A DNA stretch of 64,000 nucleotides, taken from contig NC_084817.1 of assembly GCF_963583255.1 (NCBI RefSeq), positions 11,228,121-11,292,120 of the forward strand, written 5' to 3'. Below, piece by piece: positions 10,169 through 22,024 of the stretch. The DNA is from Pyrus communis (lineage: Eukaryota > Streptophyta > Magnoliopsida > Rosales > Rosaceae). The position numbers were made by a program, and so were the translations under genes. A model generated the notes under the pieces. That model did not search any database and was not told the origin of the DNA. It was given only the letters and a program-made list of their open reading frames with translations. Each line of letters starts with the position of its first letter. Positions within the stretch are counted from its first letter, which is position 1.

Positions 10169-12091
10169 ATGTCTTCCTCTGATCGCAAAAGTGACAAATA
10201 CTGTCCACCTTTGTACTGTCAATGTGGTTCTTCCGACAAGATGGGCCTCTTCAAGGCTGCACATATCAAGATCAATTTCTATGAACTGTTTTGGGATTTT
10301 CTTTAGACACACAAGTATACGATTCTGTCAGGAGTTCACGTCAAGTGGGTGAAGGATGATAGCGGTAATGAATTTTGTGGCGAAGGTGCCACTGCTAGAA
10401 AGAGGGCTATCAATTTCCATCCGTATTACTTCATGTTGGGATTTACTTTTCCCATGTGGCATCTTTTCCAGGAGGTGATCTACTTCATGAAATGCGTGCC
10501 TGCTGAGTGCTCCCCGAATGCAGTTCATGTGATGGTGGGGTTTTCAAACTTGAGCAGGTTCTTTGATCTTGGTTTAACCATAAATAAGTTATGGTACTTA
10601 TTTGAAATTAGCCATAAGGAAGGCGTGGGGCAACTGAGGTCACGCCATAAGTTGCTTGATGATTCCTGCAAAGATGATCATGAATAGGCGAGAGACACCT
10701 TGGAGGTTAGTGGAGAGTGGGAGTCTGACTCTTCTCCTACGCTGCATGTTCCAACTGTCTTTATCAGTGGTATGTGAACTGCTTTATTCCTAGCTTGCTT
10801 GAATTTTTGTTGAGTTGCTCCATGACTTCAGTTTACTAATCGTCCTTCTTACTTTGTGTAGATTCAGAATTTGGCTCAACTCTAAGAACTTCAACGGATA
10901 TGAAGAAAGGGCACTTCATCTTGGGCATTCTTGTTGTGTAGTGTGAGTGGTGTTAGCTACTCAGTCATCTTCGTTGGGAGAAAGACGGGTTACCTCTGAA
11001 GGAAGAGATGAAGCAGATAAAGGATAAGGTGTTTACTCGTCCGATAGCTACTGTAGAGCCTACTGCCAACGAGGGTGGAAAGAAAAGATCTTCCCTGCCT
11101 GCTTATGAGCCTTTGGCTAAGAAGAAACTAAGGACTTCTTCTGCTACTTGTAAGGGCTTGTTTGTTGCTGAGAAGCTTGTCATCGATTTGACTATTCCCA
11201 AAGGGACAAAAAAAAACCATTAAGTCAAAGCCACCTACTGCTTCGAAGGTAGCCACGACCATTGCTGAGAGGATTGCTCAGCGGAAACGTTCGGTGATGC
11301 CTCTGGTGTTTAGGTTTGTGTCGAAGTGCGCATCGGGAGCTAAGCTCGGTTCAGCTTCTGAGAGGCTCACCGTTATGAAGAGCGGGAAGGTGGATTCTGC
11401 TGCTAAGGTGGTGCCTGGGCCCATTCCTCATTCTGTTGCAACTGATTCGTCTGCTGAGAAAGGGAAATCTACTCGCACGGGCGGTTGTGAGAGATACACT
11501 AAGTTTGAGGCTAGAGAGTTTCCTGAGGTTTGTGCACTGCTAAAGGCTGACCTACTTGAGGACGTTGATGCATGTGCCAAGTTCGTTGATGGTGTTGGGA
11601 AAGTTGTCATCCACTCAGACTTTTTTGCGAAGCGTCCTACCTACTCAAGGAGGTTCTCCCTGATTGCTACAATGCATAAGACTTTGATCTTGGCAGTTGA
11701 GTTTATGCGCATTGATCAGGATGCTATCAAGTGTGCAAAGGAGGCTAAAGTGGTGCTGACGGCTGAGCTTCGCTCGACTGTTGAAAAGATCGAGAGGCTT
11801 GAATCTGAACTTGCCGTTTTGAAGGGGTCTGATATTGTTGCCCTTACTTCTATGCAGTTGGAGACCGCTCATTAAGAAGTTGTCCGCTTGAAGGCTAAGC
11901 TTAGTATGACTCAGGCGATGTTGGAAGCTGCAGAGAAGGAAGTCAGTTGTATTTCATGAGTGGTTAAGGACCTTGAGCCTGTCAATTTGGTTCTACGATT
12001 TGTTTATTTTGCCAAGGATGATGAACTTGTCTTCATGCATACTGAAGTGTCTCGTCTTAAGCATTTATATGGCGGATTGCCAAACTTTTAA
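10169..12091 (+). pseudogene. Opposite-strand accessory gene of a Tat-lineage retrotransposon ('putative gypsy type transposon' protein), decayed
   Basis: It starts MSSSDRKSDKYCPPLYCQCG at 10169. The middle (INFHPYYFMLGFTFPM, ECSPNAVHVMVGFSNL, HKEGVGQLRSRHKLL) resembles the N-terminal domain of the plant 'putative gypsy type transposon' family (PF04195-like, from memory). An intron fits at 10770-10861 (AGTG|GTATGT ... TGTGTAG|ATTC) and keeps the frame. The C-terminal half is Lys-rich, then a coiled coil (EKIERLESELAVLKG, EVVRLKAKLSMTQAM). Breaks are in-frame stops near 10301, 10685, 10920-10945, 11873 and 11957, plus a frameshift at the A run near 11210. It lies between pol and the 3' LTR of the minus-strand element, in opposite orientation. 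Antisense ORFs at this place are known in Tat elements such as Grande. The function is unknown. Confidence 0.7.
10770..10861 (+). other. Putative intron in the Tat opposite-strand gene
   Basis: GTATGTGAACTG... to ...TTACTTTGTGTAG is a 92-bp, T-rich segment with canonical plant splice sites and a pyrimidine-rich 3' end. Removing it joins AGTG to ATTC in frame. Confidence 0.6.
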
Positions 12092-12475
12092 CTTATAGAG
12101 CTGGCGGTCGGACACGTGAATCTCATAGAAAGCAGACGAGCTGCATAACTGCTATATTCGTACATTTCGACTTTAGCGGCTTCATGAGCTTTGGCCCTTC
12201 CGGGGTGTGTTGCAAAATTTTTTAACTTATAGAGCTTGCGGTCGGACACGTGTTTCTCGTAGAAAGCAGAGGAAATCCACGTAGCTGCTATAGTCGTACA
12301 TTTTGGCTTTAGCGACTGCACAAGCCTTGGCCCTCATGGGGCATAAATTGTGAAATTTTTAACTTATAGAGCCGGTGGCCGGACATGTGCTTCTCATAGA
12401 AAGTAGAGGAATCCACATAACTACTATAGTTGTACATTTCGGCTTTAGCTTTTGCAAAACTTAAATTGTAAATCG
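12090..12475. repeat. Three-copy 134-137 bp tandem repeat
   Basis: Copies begin AACTTATAGAG at 12090, 12224 and 12361. Each contains GGTCGGACACGTG (or GGCCGGACATGTG), CTCATAGAAAG, CGTACATTT and GGCTTTAGC. Copies are visibly diverged. The array lies directly after the opposite-strand gene and before the pol end. Short tandem arrays between pol and the 3' LTR are a known feature of Tat elements. Confidence 0.85.
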
Positions 12476-13320
12476 TTGGTCAGAAGCGCTGCTTTTAAAT
12501 AAGCAGACGGGTCTGCGTGATCGTAGCAAGTGTAAGTCTCGGCTTACAGATTGCCTTGGGTTGCCAGCCGTTAGGTCATCGGTTGAGCGTCTTACTTACA
12601 GAAGCAGACAGCCGCGTGACCACTTTGGCGTCGTCTCTGACTCTCGGAGGCATTTTAGGCTTAAGGTGTAGGCAGAATCGCGCCTCAAAGGCCATATCCT
12701 TTCGAGTTGTAACTTGATTCCGTATGCCGCTTAACTAGTATTGCAACACTTTAGAGCCAAGCTACGTTCATGAATACTTGCATGTCGAGGACAGACCATC
12801 TAGTCACGCGAATTCTTTCATAGGTAGGAATCCTGCACTTAGCATTTCTTTCGATTAGAGACTCGGGCTCCTGCAAAATTGAATCTTTCAATCGGCTAAG
12901 TCTTTCTAAGAGAAAGACTATTGTGGCCAATTCTAGGAGTCGTCCGGCGTAGGTAATCGATGCATTTAGGGGGAACTGAGTAGTTGTAAAACCCATTCAC
13001 GTCTATATATCCCAGAACAATTTACCCTCTCCTGATGGGAGAGTACACGCTATGTCTGTAAGGGCAGGGGCATTTTCTGCTGTCACATGGGTGGTCAGTT
13101 TGTTTATACATTTGGCACAGGCTTGTAGGTAGTAATAGCATAACAACTAATAGTCATTGTCATGCGAGGTTTTGTTCGTCTAGCTGTTTGAGTCTTCGAA
13201 CTTTATTTGTCTTAAATAGGGTCCAAGGAATGATGGGAGGTCACACGTAGTACTTTCTCAAGTTGTAAGCATTTCCCTACTTTTCGATCTCTTTGTCGCT
13301 CATAGCGGTGATGACGTAGC
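12476..13320. other. Non-coding spacer of the Tat-like element
   Basis: No domain is recognisable on either strand between the tandem array and the pol C-terminus. The short frames have no family signature. Confidence 0.45.
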
Positions 13321-13329
13321 TACCATTTC

Positions 13330-15480
13330 TGCCTACTCGGCTGATTTTGTACGGATTTTCTCAGATGGGAACCATCCTTTTGGAGATTCCCGACGGGTGG
13401 TTATGAAGGATTTTGTGATGACTAAGTCTATTGGCTGGAACTGCCGGATCGTCACCCTCTTGTTGTAGCTGGAGAAGAGCTGCTGCTGATAGGCCGCGAT
13501 GCAGGTGATAACCTTCTTGCATTCTTCCTCTGCCAAGTCTAAGTTTGTGGCCATCTTCTTCTCGTTCTGTTCAAAATTCGACAATACAATGTTGATGCTT
13601 GGCACCATATGACATTGGGATGAATGATCGCCTCAGAGTCATACGCTAAGGAGAATGAAATTTCATCAATTGCTCATCTGTTGGTGGTGCGATATGCCCA
13701 TAGAACAACGGGGAGATCATCTGGCCACTTGTCTTTCTTGTTTGAGAGGGACTTCTTGAGGCATTCGAGAATGGCCATGTTAGACGCCTTTGTCTGCCTA
13801 TTGCCCTACAGATATTGGGGGCATGGATATGTATTGCTTTATGCCATATTTTTCAAAGAACTTAGCCAAGTCTTTGCCCATGAACTGTGGACCATTGTCC
13901 GTGACGATGAAGTGAGGGATGTCGAAGTGACAGATAAGGTTCTTCTATATGAAGTGCTCTATGTTCGCTTGGGTAGTTATAGTCATGGGTTTATCTTTGA
14001 CCCATTTTATGATGTAGTCGGTCGCTACGATCATCATGCCTCTGCCTCTAGTGGTAGGCGACATTGGTCTTACCAGGTCGATTGCCCACTGTATGAATGG
14101 CCAAAGGCTCGTCTGCAAGTGTAGTTTATTGATAGATAGTGCGGGCACGGGCTTGAAGCGTTGGCAGCTGTCGCACCTTTGTACATACTCCTTAGCATCT
14201 TGATGTATGGTTGGCCAGTAATAACCAGCGTTAAGAGCTTTTTGCGCTAGAGAGCGGCCTCCAGAGTGGTTTCCACGTACGCATTCATGGATTGAGCTAA
14301 GAATATTCAGGTCATCGGGAGGCGATAAGCAGCGAAGATGTGGTCTTAAGAAAGATCTACGAACGAGTATGTTATTCTATATGTAGTAGCATGCTGCATT
14401 CATTTAAAGATATCTGGACTCCAGTCTATTTATAGGGAGCGTTTCGTTAATTATGTAATCAATGATGGGATCCTGCCAACTCAGAGTTATGCTGATCTGC
14501 GCTACCTCTACTACTAGTTCCTCATCTATGCTCAGTTTCTCCAAGTACTCGACTGGGATGTAGTGCTTAAGTTGATGATCTAAGGTAAAGCCTAGGCCTG
14601 CTAGTGCATCTGCGTGGGTATTTTCTGCTCATAGAACCTGAGTGAGTATGTACGCCTGGAACGTCGCTAGATGCACTTGTACCTTCTTGAGGTATCCGGC
14701 CATCCTTGGATGCTTTGCCGTGTACTTCCTTGAGGTTTGGTTGGTGATCAGCTGGGAATCTAAATATATCGCGAGCTTTTTCACCGCTAGGTCTTTCACT
14801 AATCGGAGACCTGTAAGTAGGGCTTTATACTCTGCTTTGTTGTTTGACGTCTTAAAGCTTAGAGTGATCGCCTACTCGAGCATCTAATTGTCCGGGGTAG
14901 TGAGAACTAGACCTGCTCCTGATCTCTGGTGGTTGGATGAGCTGTCGATGTGTAAACACCAGAAATCTCCTGCAGGTGAGGCTGGTGTGGCTACGGTGTG
15001 CTCGACTGCCTCTGGGGTGTTTCTAGGCTGAGTTACTGCGCTTATCCGAATGTCCGCCAGTTTTCGCGCCTTTAATGTCGTGTGTCCGGATTGTGCGGAA
15101 CATCATGTCATGACGATGACTACGTATGTCTGAAGGTATGTCTTGAGCTTTTAGGTTGCAACAACTAACGCCAATATCAAAGTTTTGATTTTCAAGTATC
15201 TGGTTTTTGTATTGATAAGAGCTTTTGAACTGTGGAATACAGGTGGTCAGGCCCCTAACTCTTCTCGTATAAGGGCAGAGCTCATTACTTCTTTAGATAC
15301 CACGATATAGATGCATAGATCATCCGCTGCTTTGTCGTTCTATTTGTCTCGTTACGCGTCTTAATTGCCTTGAAAAAAGCTTGCATCTGTTGGTAGGTCG
15401 TGAGAAGAATTGATTGAATGTAGCTGTTCGTCAGGTCAGACCTTGGATCTTCTTAAGAGTGGTAAGATACTTCATATCTA
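13330..15480 (-). pseudogene. Tat-type pol remnant: RNase H and integrase, reverse transcriptase missing
   Basis: Read on the minus strand, RNase H lies at about 15050-14600 (IDSSSNHQRSGAGLVL, NNKAEYKALLTGLRL, DSQLITNQT). The integrase zinc region follows near 14190 (YVQRCDSCQRFKPVPALS), and the catalytic core is at about 14130-13780 (WPFIQWAIDLVRPM, VATDYIIKWVKDKP, FIVTDNGPQF). The C-terminus is at 13608-13333 (AAYQQQLFSSYNKRVTIRQF). The frame is broken by many stops and shifts. A short piece like the region after RT (ATFNQFFSRPTNRCKLFSR) occurs near 15400. No RT palm (YxDD region) exists between it and the protease, so RT has been deleted. Confidence 0.7.
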
Positions 15481-15779
15481 GGATTCCTCAGATCTTCTTT
15501 GTATGTGCGTTTTGCATGGTCTGACCACTGCTTAGGGTCAAGGAAAATGTGCTAGGCATCTTCTTCGAGTTTTCATTCTGATTCATCTGCCAAGGCATTG
15601 TTGACCTTGACATCATCTTCTTGACCTGTCTACCGTGATTGTTATTTGGTGGAGATAGAATAATCTTTCTGTACTTCAATTGGTACTGCTGGGGCAAAAG
15701 ACTTATTCTTCGTCTTCTTGAGAGGTTGTACAGTGCATCTTTTAGACATAGCCTGGTTGCCCTTGATCTTTCTTACTGC

Positions 15780-16124
15780 TCATCCTAGGATGCGAAATTG
15801 GATATTCTGATACTCAATCGAGGTCACAGCTCCATTCTTCACTAGCCCAGGTAGGCTTAATATCTCGTTATGAGGAGATGGGTCGTTGATGATCATGAAG
15901 GTCTGTGATGAAACAATTAGAGGGCTGGTTACATCGAGCGTGATTATGTCAATGGTAATTGAGGTAAGTCCCTTGAATCCGGACAAGACCTCTGCTTTGC
16001 GTTTGATCGTGTTTTCCAGGCCTATTTTCTGGACGACTGATAGTTGTAGGATATCGACTGAGCTACTGTTGTCCACCATAATTTTGTCAACGATGACGTG
16101 GGCCAGTTGAGCAGAAATCACCAA
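15780..16124 (-). pseudogene. Tat-type aspartic protease remnant
   Basis: The product contains AHVIVDKIMVDNSSSVDIL, equivalent to the VxVDGGSSADIL active site of Tat proteases. Here the catalytic D-G-S is changed to D-N-S. The downstream FMIINDPSPHNEIL matches the usual F-V-v-...-YN-ILGR-like end. The changed active site suggests an inactive enzyme. Confidence 0.65.
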
Positions 16125-16204
16125 GGCGTCGTTGTAGGGAAAGTCTACTCCCTCAGCATCCTGCTCGATGAAGCCGACAATTAGTCCAAGTATAACATCT
16201 ATGG

Positions 16205-18620
16205 CTTGAACCTAAAAGACTGATCTCGCATGTTGGATTTTCCACTTCTTGGAATTGGTGGTGGCCCTTTGATGCTCGGATTTAGCAAAGATGCTTGTTA
16301 TTCGAATCGTCTTGGCTGAGGGTTCGGCTTCGGCATTTACTTCTTTCCTTGGCTGGGCAGCTAACCTATTGACATACTGGTTGCACTTGCCTTCATTCAC
16401 GAGCTTCTCAATGTACTTCATCCATGTGGTGCAGTTATTGGTTACGTGCCTTGGACCTCTATAGAATGCACAATACTTTGTTTGGTCCATCTTAGAGGTG
16501 TCCCCTATCATGGGTTGCAGCATCTTAAACCACAGCTTGTCTTTAAGGTCGTGAATGATCTGGTTAATAGGGACTAAAAGCTTGGTGTATGTCTTGGGTG
16601 TCATGCCTCATTTTGTCAGGGATCGGTCCCTATGTATGATTCCTGGCTTGTTTTTATCATAGAGAGGTTTATCGGCCGCCTTCTTCTGAGTTGGCTCTGC
16701 TTCTTTGCGTGGCTACTTAGACAACTTCTAGGAGCGCTTGGCCTTATCCTAGAGGGAGTGCTTTTCTGCCAAAGCATAAGAGTTTGCCAAGGTCAAGTTC
16801 TTGCCCATGATCAATTCTTCAAAAAATGGGTGATCTGCTAGGAGCCCCTTTTGGAAGGCTGAGCATGCAATGCTGTTATCACATTCGACAATTTTCACCT
16901 TCTCCGTCTTGAACCTCTTGACGTATATGCGGAGTGACTCATTCGAGTCATTCTTCATGTTAAAGAAGTGGTTAGACTTCTTCTTGATCAAGTGGTAGGA
17001 CGAATATTCCTTAGTGAAAACCAAGAAAAGTTCACTGAATTTCAAGATTGAACGTAGCGACAGAGTGTAGAACCAATCTTGCGCTTCGCCTTGGAGGGTC
17101 ATGGCAAAGATTTTGCACATGAGAGCGTCATTGCTGCATTAGAGGGCCATGACACTTCAGTAGTGCATCAAGTGCCTGTCCGAATCTTGATTTCCTTTGA
17201 ACAAAGTGAAATGTGGCGGGTTGAACTTTTGCAGTGGCTTCATCTATTTGATTTCGTCTGTAAATGGTGACCTGCTCATGTTGGCCACGTCTCTATGAAT
17301 GACATTGTCGGTAATAGCAATGCGTTGGAATTCGCGCAGCTACTTTGCTATGAGCCTGTGCACTTCCTCCTGAATATACGCTTGGTGGGGGCAGTGGAAC
17401 CTTCAGCTGCCCTCGGTTCATTCTATGCTGCTTGCCATCACGATTGGCGGGGCCTGCCAGTGGAATTTAAACTAGACTATTTTCGTGCTCTCCTTGGTTC
17501 GCCATGTGGCTGCCTACTCCGGTGCCTCGTAGAAGGATATCCTTGTGGGCCTAAACTCATGTGGATGCTTCGCTTGAGTACTCATTGAAGTGTGGACCCA
17601 ACCTCGAATGCACACTAGCTCGTGAGCCGAGTCGGGAATGAATGCTTCTTTGCGCATATAGGCAGGAGAAAACGTTTTCTCAAGAGACTAAATGGGCTGA
17701 GTGGCTCTTTGCTGAGACGTCACTGGAATAAGTCATGTTCTTCTGCCATTGTCCTGTTTCGGGACATCTTATCGGGGGTGCGTTGCGTCTCGATGCGCTA
17801 AAGGAACTGGTTCACCAAGGTGGTCTACTGCACAAGGGCGTTTGTCAAATTGGTGACTTGCTGGGGCAGGTGGTGCTCTCCATTTGGATTGGAAAAGTTC
17901 AGGTAATGGGTGTTTCCATGTGTAGTGGAAGTGTAGTGGACTGCAGGTATAAAGCTTGAGCCCATAGCAGACATTCTTGCAGAAAAATGGGGTGAAAATA
18001 ACCCTGAGTCGATCACTGGACTAGTGGTCAGAATTGGATCGCCGGAGGTGGCCTTGGGTTAGATTGGGTTGCGAACTAGGTCGTGGGGAGGGCCAACCTG
18101 GTTAGATGGCTAGGCCATGCGCTGCACGTTGGGTCGGTGCCTGCTCGCCTTAGGCCTGCATGAGATTGGGCCCTCTTGGCCATTGGGCTGCCACGCTATA
18201 GCCTGCTGGCTAGGTGACTTGGGCTTGGGCCCATTGAGCTACTTGGCTGGTAGCAACTGCTGTGGTCTGGGCTTGTTGTGCAGCAAAGACTACTGCTGCA
18301 GTGGGCTGGGCCTGTTGTGGCAGCTGGTGTGAGCTGAGCCTCATGCCCGTAGCCTGATGTTGCCCTAGCAGCGCAGTGGGCCATTGCACCACGTTTTTAG
18401 GCCTCTCAGCTTGGGCTACTGCTAGTACGGTGATTCTTGCCGTGGGTTGCAAGGTGGTGGCCATGGCAGTGTTATGGCTTCACGGCGATGAGGCTCCTCT
18501 CGCCGTCACGTTGAGTATTGAGGATCGGTATCATGGGGCTTTGTCCTCGTTTCCACTCACCGGTCCAAATCCTTGTTCGTACAGGGTTCCGTTTGCCGTG
18601 GTTTTTGAATTTCCTACCAT
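16205..18620 (-). pseudogene. Tat-type gag remnant
   Basis: It starts with MVGNSKTTANGTLYEQGFGP at 18620 (minus) and quickly meets a stop. A Gln/Ala-rich segment follows (18464-18210). The conserved retrotransposon gag core is at 17120-16749 (LQGEAQDWFYTL, LFLVFTKEYSS, NESLRIYVKRFKTEK, AFQKGLLADHPFF). A C-terminal segment with a Cys/His box follows (KYCAFYRGPRHVTNNC, 16604-16212). Several frameshifts and stops make it non-functional. Confidence 0.7.
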
Positions 18621-18751
18621 TGTATCCTTTCTCTAGGGATTGATCAAGAAACTTTTCCAGGAAAAATTAATTGATACGACGCGTGAAAAAGTCAACGTAA
18701 CAGAAAATTCAAGAAACAAATGCAAGAGGCTTCTTTGAGTATTTGAATTAG

Positions 18752-18830
18752 CTTTCAATGAAAGCACCAATTTGTCAATGCAAATTTCCGCCGTCTCTAG
18801 CTTTAACGAAAATTCCCATCTTGGCAGGTT
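18752..18830 (-). mobile_element. Primer-binding site and truncated 5' LTR of the Tat-like element
   Basis: On the minus strand, AATTGGTGCTTTCATTGAAA (about 18770-18751) follows directly after the LTR edge TTGACA at 18773. TTGGTGCTTTCATTGA is the typical junction of Tat-lineage elements. The LTR matches the one at 8700 for only about 50 bp and then the similarity stops, so the 5' LTR is truncated or replaced beyond about 18830. Confidence 0.6.
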
Positions 18831-19489
18831 CTAAAAGGTCACAAACTAGTTTAGAATTGACAACAAAACTTGGTTTTAGTTCTTCGAACTGAGGAAGATT
18901 TCCATAGCACATAAGGTACTTAGGAAAGTTAGATGTTGCCGGCTTTTCCCTAGGAAAACATTAGTCATAACCCGAAGAAAGAACATTTTCAGATGCAACT
19001 ATGAACTTCATAATACTGCATTCATTGTTTGATACAACAAGACATCCAGATTAAAAAACAAGATGGGATGAATTGATAGTTTTAGGGTTTACATAACTTG
19101 AACAATGTGGCTTATACTATGAAGTGGGTGTGTAATCCTTTTGACTAGCATCTTTTACTACACTAGGAGAAACACTAGGGACATCGGATGTATGGGCATC
19201 ATAGAACAACTTGGATTAGTATTTCGTTGACTCTTTGTTGCTCTTCTCACTATGCACCCAAATTGAAAACAGCTGGATTGTTTTATGAAAACCGGGATGT
19301 TAATGCAAATGTTCATGCTTAACAATATCAACAAATTATGCAATCCAAAATTGTTGTAGCTACCTTCAATACAAGGCTAAAGAAACTCTCTAGTTTCAGT
19401 AGTCTTATCAATAAAAAAAAATACTAATATTTTATTGCCCATTGCCAGGGCTATTCAGTGTAGGGGTGGAGATGCAAAAAACAGTTATT
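18831..19489. other. Unassigned AT-rich spacer
   Basis: No gene, LTR or repeat end is recognised. It separates the broken Tat LTR from the LINE. Confidence 0.4.
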
Positions 19490-21805
19490 GTTCATTAAGG
19501 GTATCAAATTGTTAGCATTGGGGCAATGCTTTCCCATTTGTTGTTTGTGGATGATACTCTAATCTTCCTTATGGCCACCAAGGATAATTGTAGGAATATG
19601 TCCAACCTTCTTCATGTCTATTGCAAAGCTTCTGGGCAACAGGTTAGCTTGCAAAAATCGATTATGTATTTTGGGACTAATACTCTGGCCCCGTTATCTC
19701 GAGCTATGCAACATCTTAGACATGCCAAAGGTGGATGACCCAGGGAAATACTTAGGAATTCCAACAATTTGGGGGAGATCAAAACGTGATACTCTTGCGT
19801 ATATGAAGGATCGGGTGATGGCAAAGGTTACAGGGTGGAAAAGGCGATTCCTATCTCAGGCAGGGAAGGAAGTTTTCATCAAAGCAGTGGCCCAGGCAAT
19901 TGTTATGTATCCCATGTGTGTCTTTCGTTTTCCGGATAAATTATGTAACGAAATTAATGCAATGGTGGCTCAATTCTGGTGGGTTAGGGCGGACAAAGAC
20001 AGAGGGATTAATTGGATTAGTTGGGTGGATATGGGTAGGCCCAAGCGAGATTGTGGAATAGGGTTTCGTAATCCAAAGGATTTTAACGTAGCTCTACTTG
20101 CAAAGCAACGTTGGCGACTGATTCACAATCCAGACTCCCTGTGGGCTCGAGTTCTTAAAGAGAGGTATTTCCCTAATGTCTCTTTCCTGGATGCTAGGAA
20201 AAGAGGGATAGCTTCTTGGGCGTGGAATAGTCTTCTTGAGGGTAAGGACCTCATTCTTAAGGGGGTAAGATGGCAAATTTTGGGTGGACACGTGTCAGAT
20301 TTTGAGTTGATAAGTGGATCCTGGATATCTCTGCGGGGCACCCCACCCTTCCCCTTAATTCGGATGTTAACACGGAGATGAAGGCTGCTGAGCTCATTAA
20401 CCTAGTTTCACAAGGCTGAAATCTTACCCCAATTTCAGAGGTTGGTCTGGTGGATGAGTGCAATGCCCTTTATAACATTCATGATGGGCCACTTCTGTGT
20501 CCAGACAAGCTTATTTGGCCCTTCGAGAAGAATGGTAGATATATGGTTAAGTTTGGTTACCGCTAGCATCATAACATCTACCCCCATGTTAGACACGACC
20601 GGCCATCCTCGTCTCGCAGTACTGATCCTCGGGTGTGGGGGTGGGTTTGGAGGTGCAGCCCCCCTCCCTCGAAGATGAGATGTTTTTTATGGCGGAGTAT
20701 TGGCGATGCTTGCGCAACCGCTTCATCCCCTTATGCCGCATATACGCTGATAAAGATGAAACCATTAAGCATATCCTCCTTCTTTGCCCATGGGCTTCCA
20801 GGTGTGGCATGGGGGTCCGATGCATCTCCAAATTAATCGAGACACCATTACTACTCTATCTAAGTCGATTTGCTCGGTCTTAAGCTTAACTCAGGGGAAC
20901 AAGGAGGAATTGGACCGTATTTTGGTGCAGCTGGCTTTTTCATGTTGGTTTATTTGGAGGGCTAGGTGCGATGTACTCTTTAATTCGGTTTACCCTTCTC
21001 CTTTCCAGACTTTGAGGGCCATTGTTATTGCTATGGGCGCATTTGAGTCAGCCTCTACCCCAATCAGGCTACCTAGGCTTGGCAGGTCCTGTCCCATTGC
21101 AGGATTGTCCCGGTCTACTCCGTGGTCACCTCCCCCCTGTCAATTGGGTGAAGATTAGTGTTAACGGCTGCTGGAAAGGGGACACCCAGTATTGCTCCGT
21201 CGGGGTTGTTATCCGAGACAGTACCTCAGGTTATTTGGCGGTTCAGAGTGTGATAGTGCCAACTTCCAATGCGGCTATGGTGAAGGCTTTGGCCATTTTG
21301 GAGGGCTACTTGCTTGCAAAAAAAAAAATCATTTTCATGAGGTGGTGATTAAGTCGGATGCACAAGATATCATTCATTCCCTCAATTCACCATCTCTGGA
21401 CTGTGCTTGGGACCTTCTCCCAATTCTTAGCCGTGTGTGGGAGATTAGGAAGATGTTCTAATCATGTTCCTGGTCTTGGGTCCCAAGATCAGCAAATATG
21501 GCGACATATTTTGTTGCGAGGAACATATCATCGGAGATGTGCGGCTTCGGCTGGGTTGTGAGACCTCTATCTTTTCTTGTGGGTATCTTGAATAAGGATG
21601 GTCTCCCGTGTCATTCGATGTAATAGGATGGGTGGGGTTTTTGTTGGTAGTTGGGCAACGCTAGTCCTTGGTGAAGGCATCTCTTTGTGCCCTGTTTATC
21701 TCTGTTTTCCTGTTTCAGTGTTAGCCGTTTAGCTTTCTGTTCTTGTTTGGCCTTCTGCCCTGGATTTCTATGATTCCCAATTTGAACCAAAAAACAAAAA
21801 AAAAG
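19490..21805 (+). mobile_element. L1-type LINE, 5'-truncated, 3' part of ORF2
   Basis: The plus-strand product starts in the reverse transcriptase palm: SHLLFVDDTLIF (FVDD in place of FADD). It continues with the RT thumb and connection region (KYLGIPTIWGRSKRD, GKEVFIKAVAQAIVMYPMC, FWWVRADKDRGINWISW). A zf-RVT segment lies at about 20670-20880 (MRCFLWRSIG, HILLLCPW). The RNase H domain is at about 21150-21560 (VVIRDSTSGYLAVQS, VIKSDAQDIIHSLN, SWVPRSANMATYF). The end motif VVRPLSFLVGILNKDGLPC is followed by a 3' UTR and an A-rich tail at 21789-21805. Stops and shifts occur, including one at an A11 run near 21320. Confidence 0.8.
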
Positions 21806-22024
21806 AACTATCCACCCATAATTATTTTCAACAATTCATACTATGCTCCTTCAAAAACACCTTTGGTTTGTTACATCTTGTTTAGGATCTACAACTTGTT
21901 CTCTTTTTTGGTATAAGCAATAATGTGAAAATTGAACACAGAACATTAGAAATGATAGATACTCGTAATCATATGACCAAATCAACCTCACAATCAAAAT
22001 TATAGCAATTCCATTTATTGTTCT
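21806..22024. other. AT-rich spacer
   Basis: Non-coding sequence between the LINE tail and the next element. Nothing recognised. Confidence 0.4.

Noticed and set aside
17295..18640. Plus-strand frames of 70-100 residues
   Set aside because: The minus strand carries the Tat gag here, including its start at 18620. The plus-strand frames have no signature.
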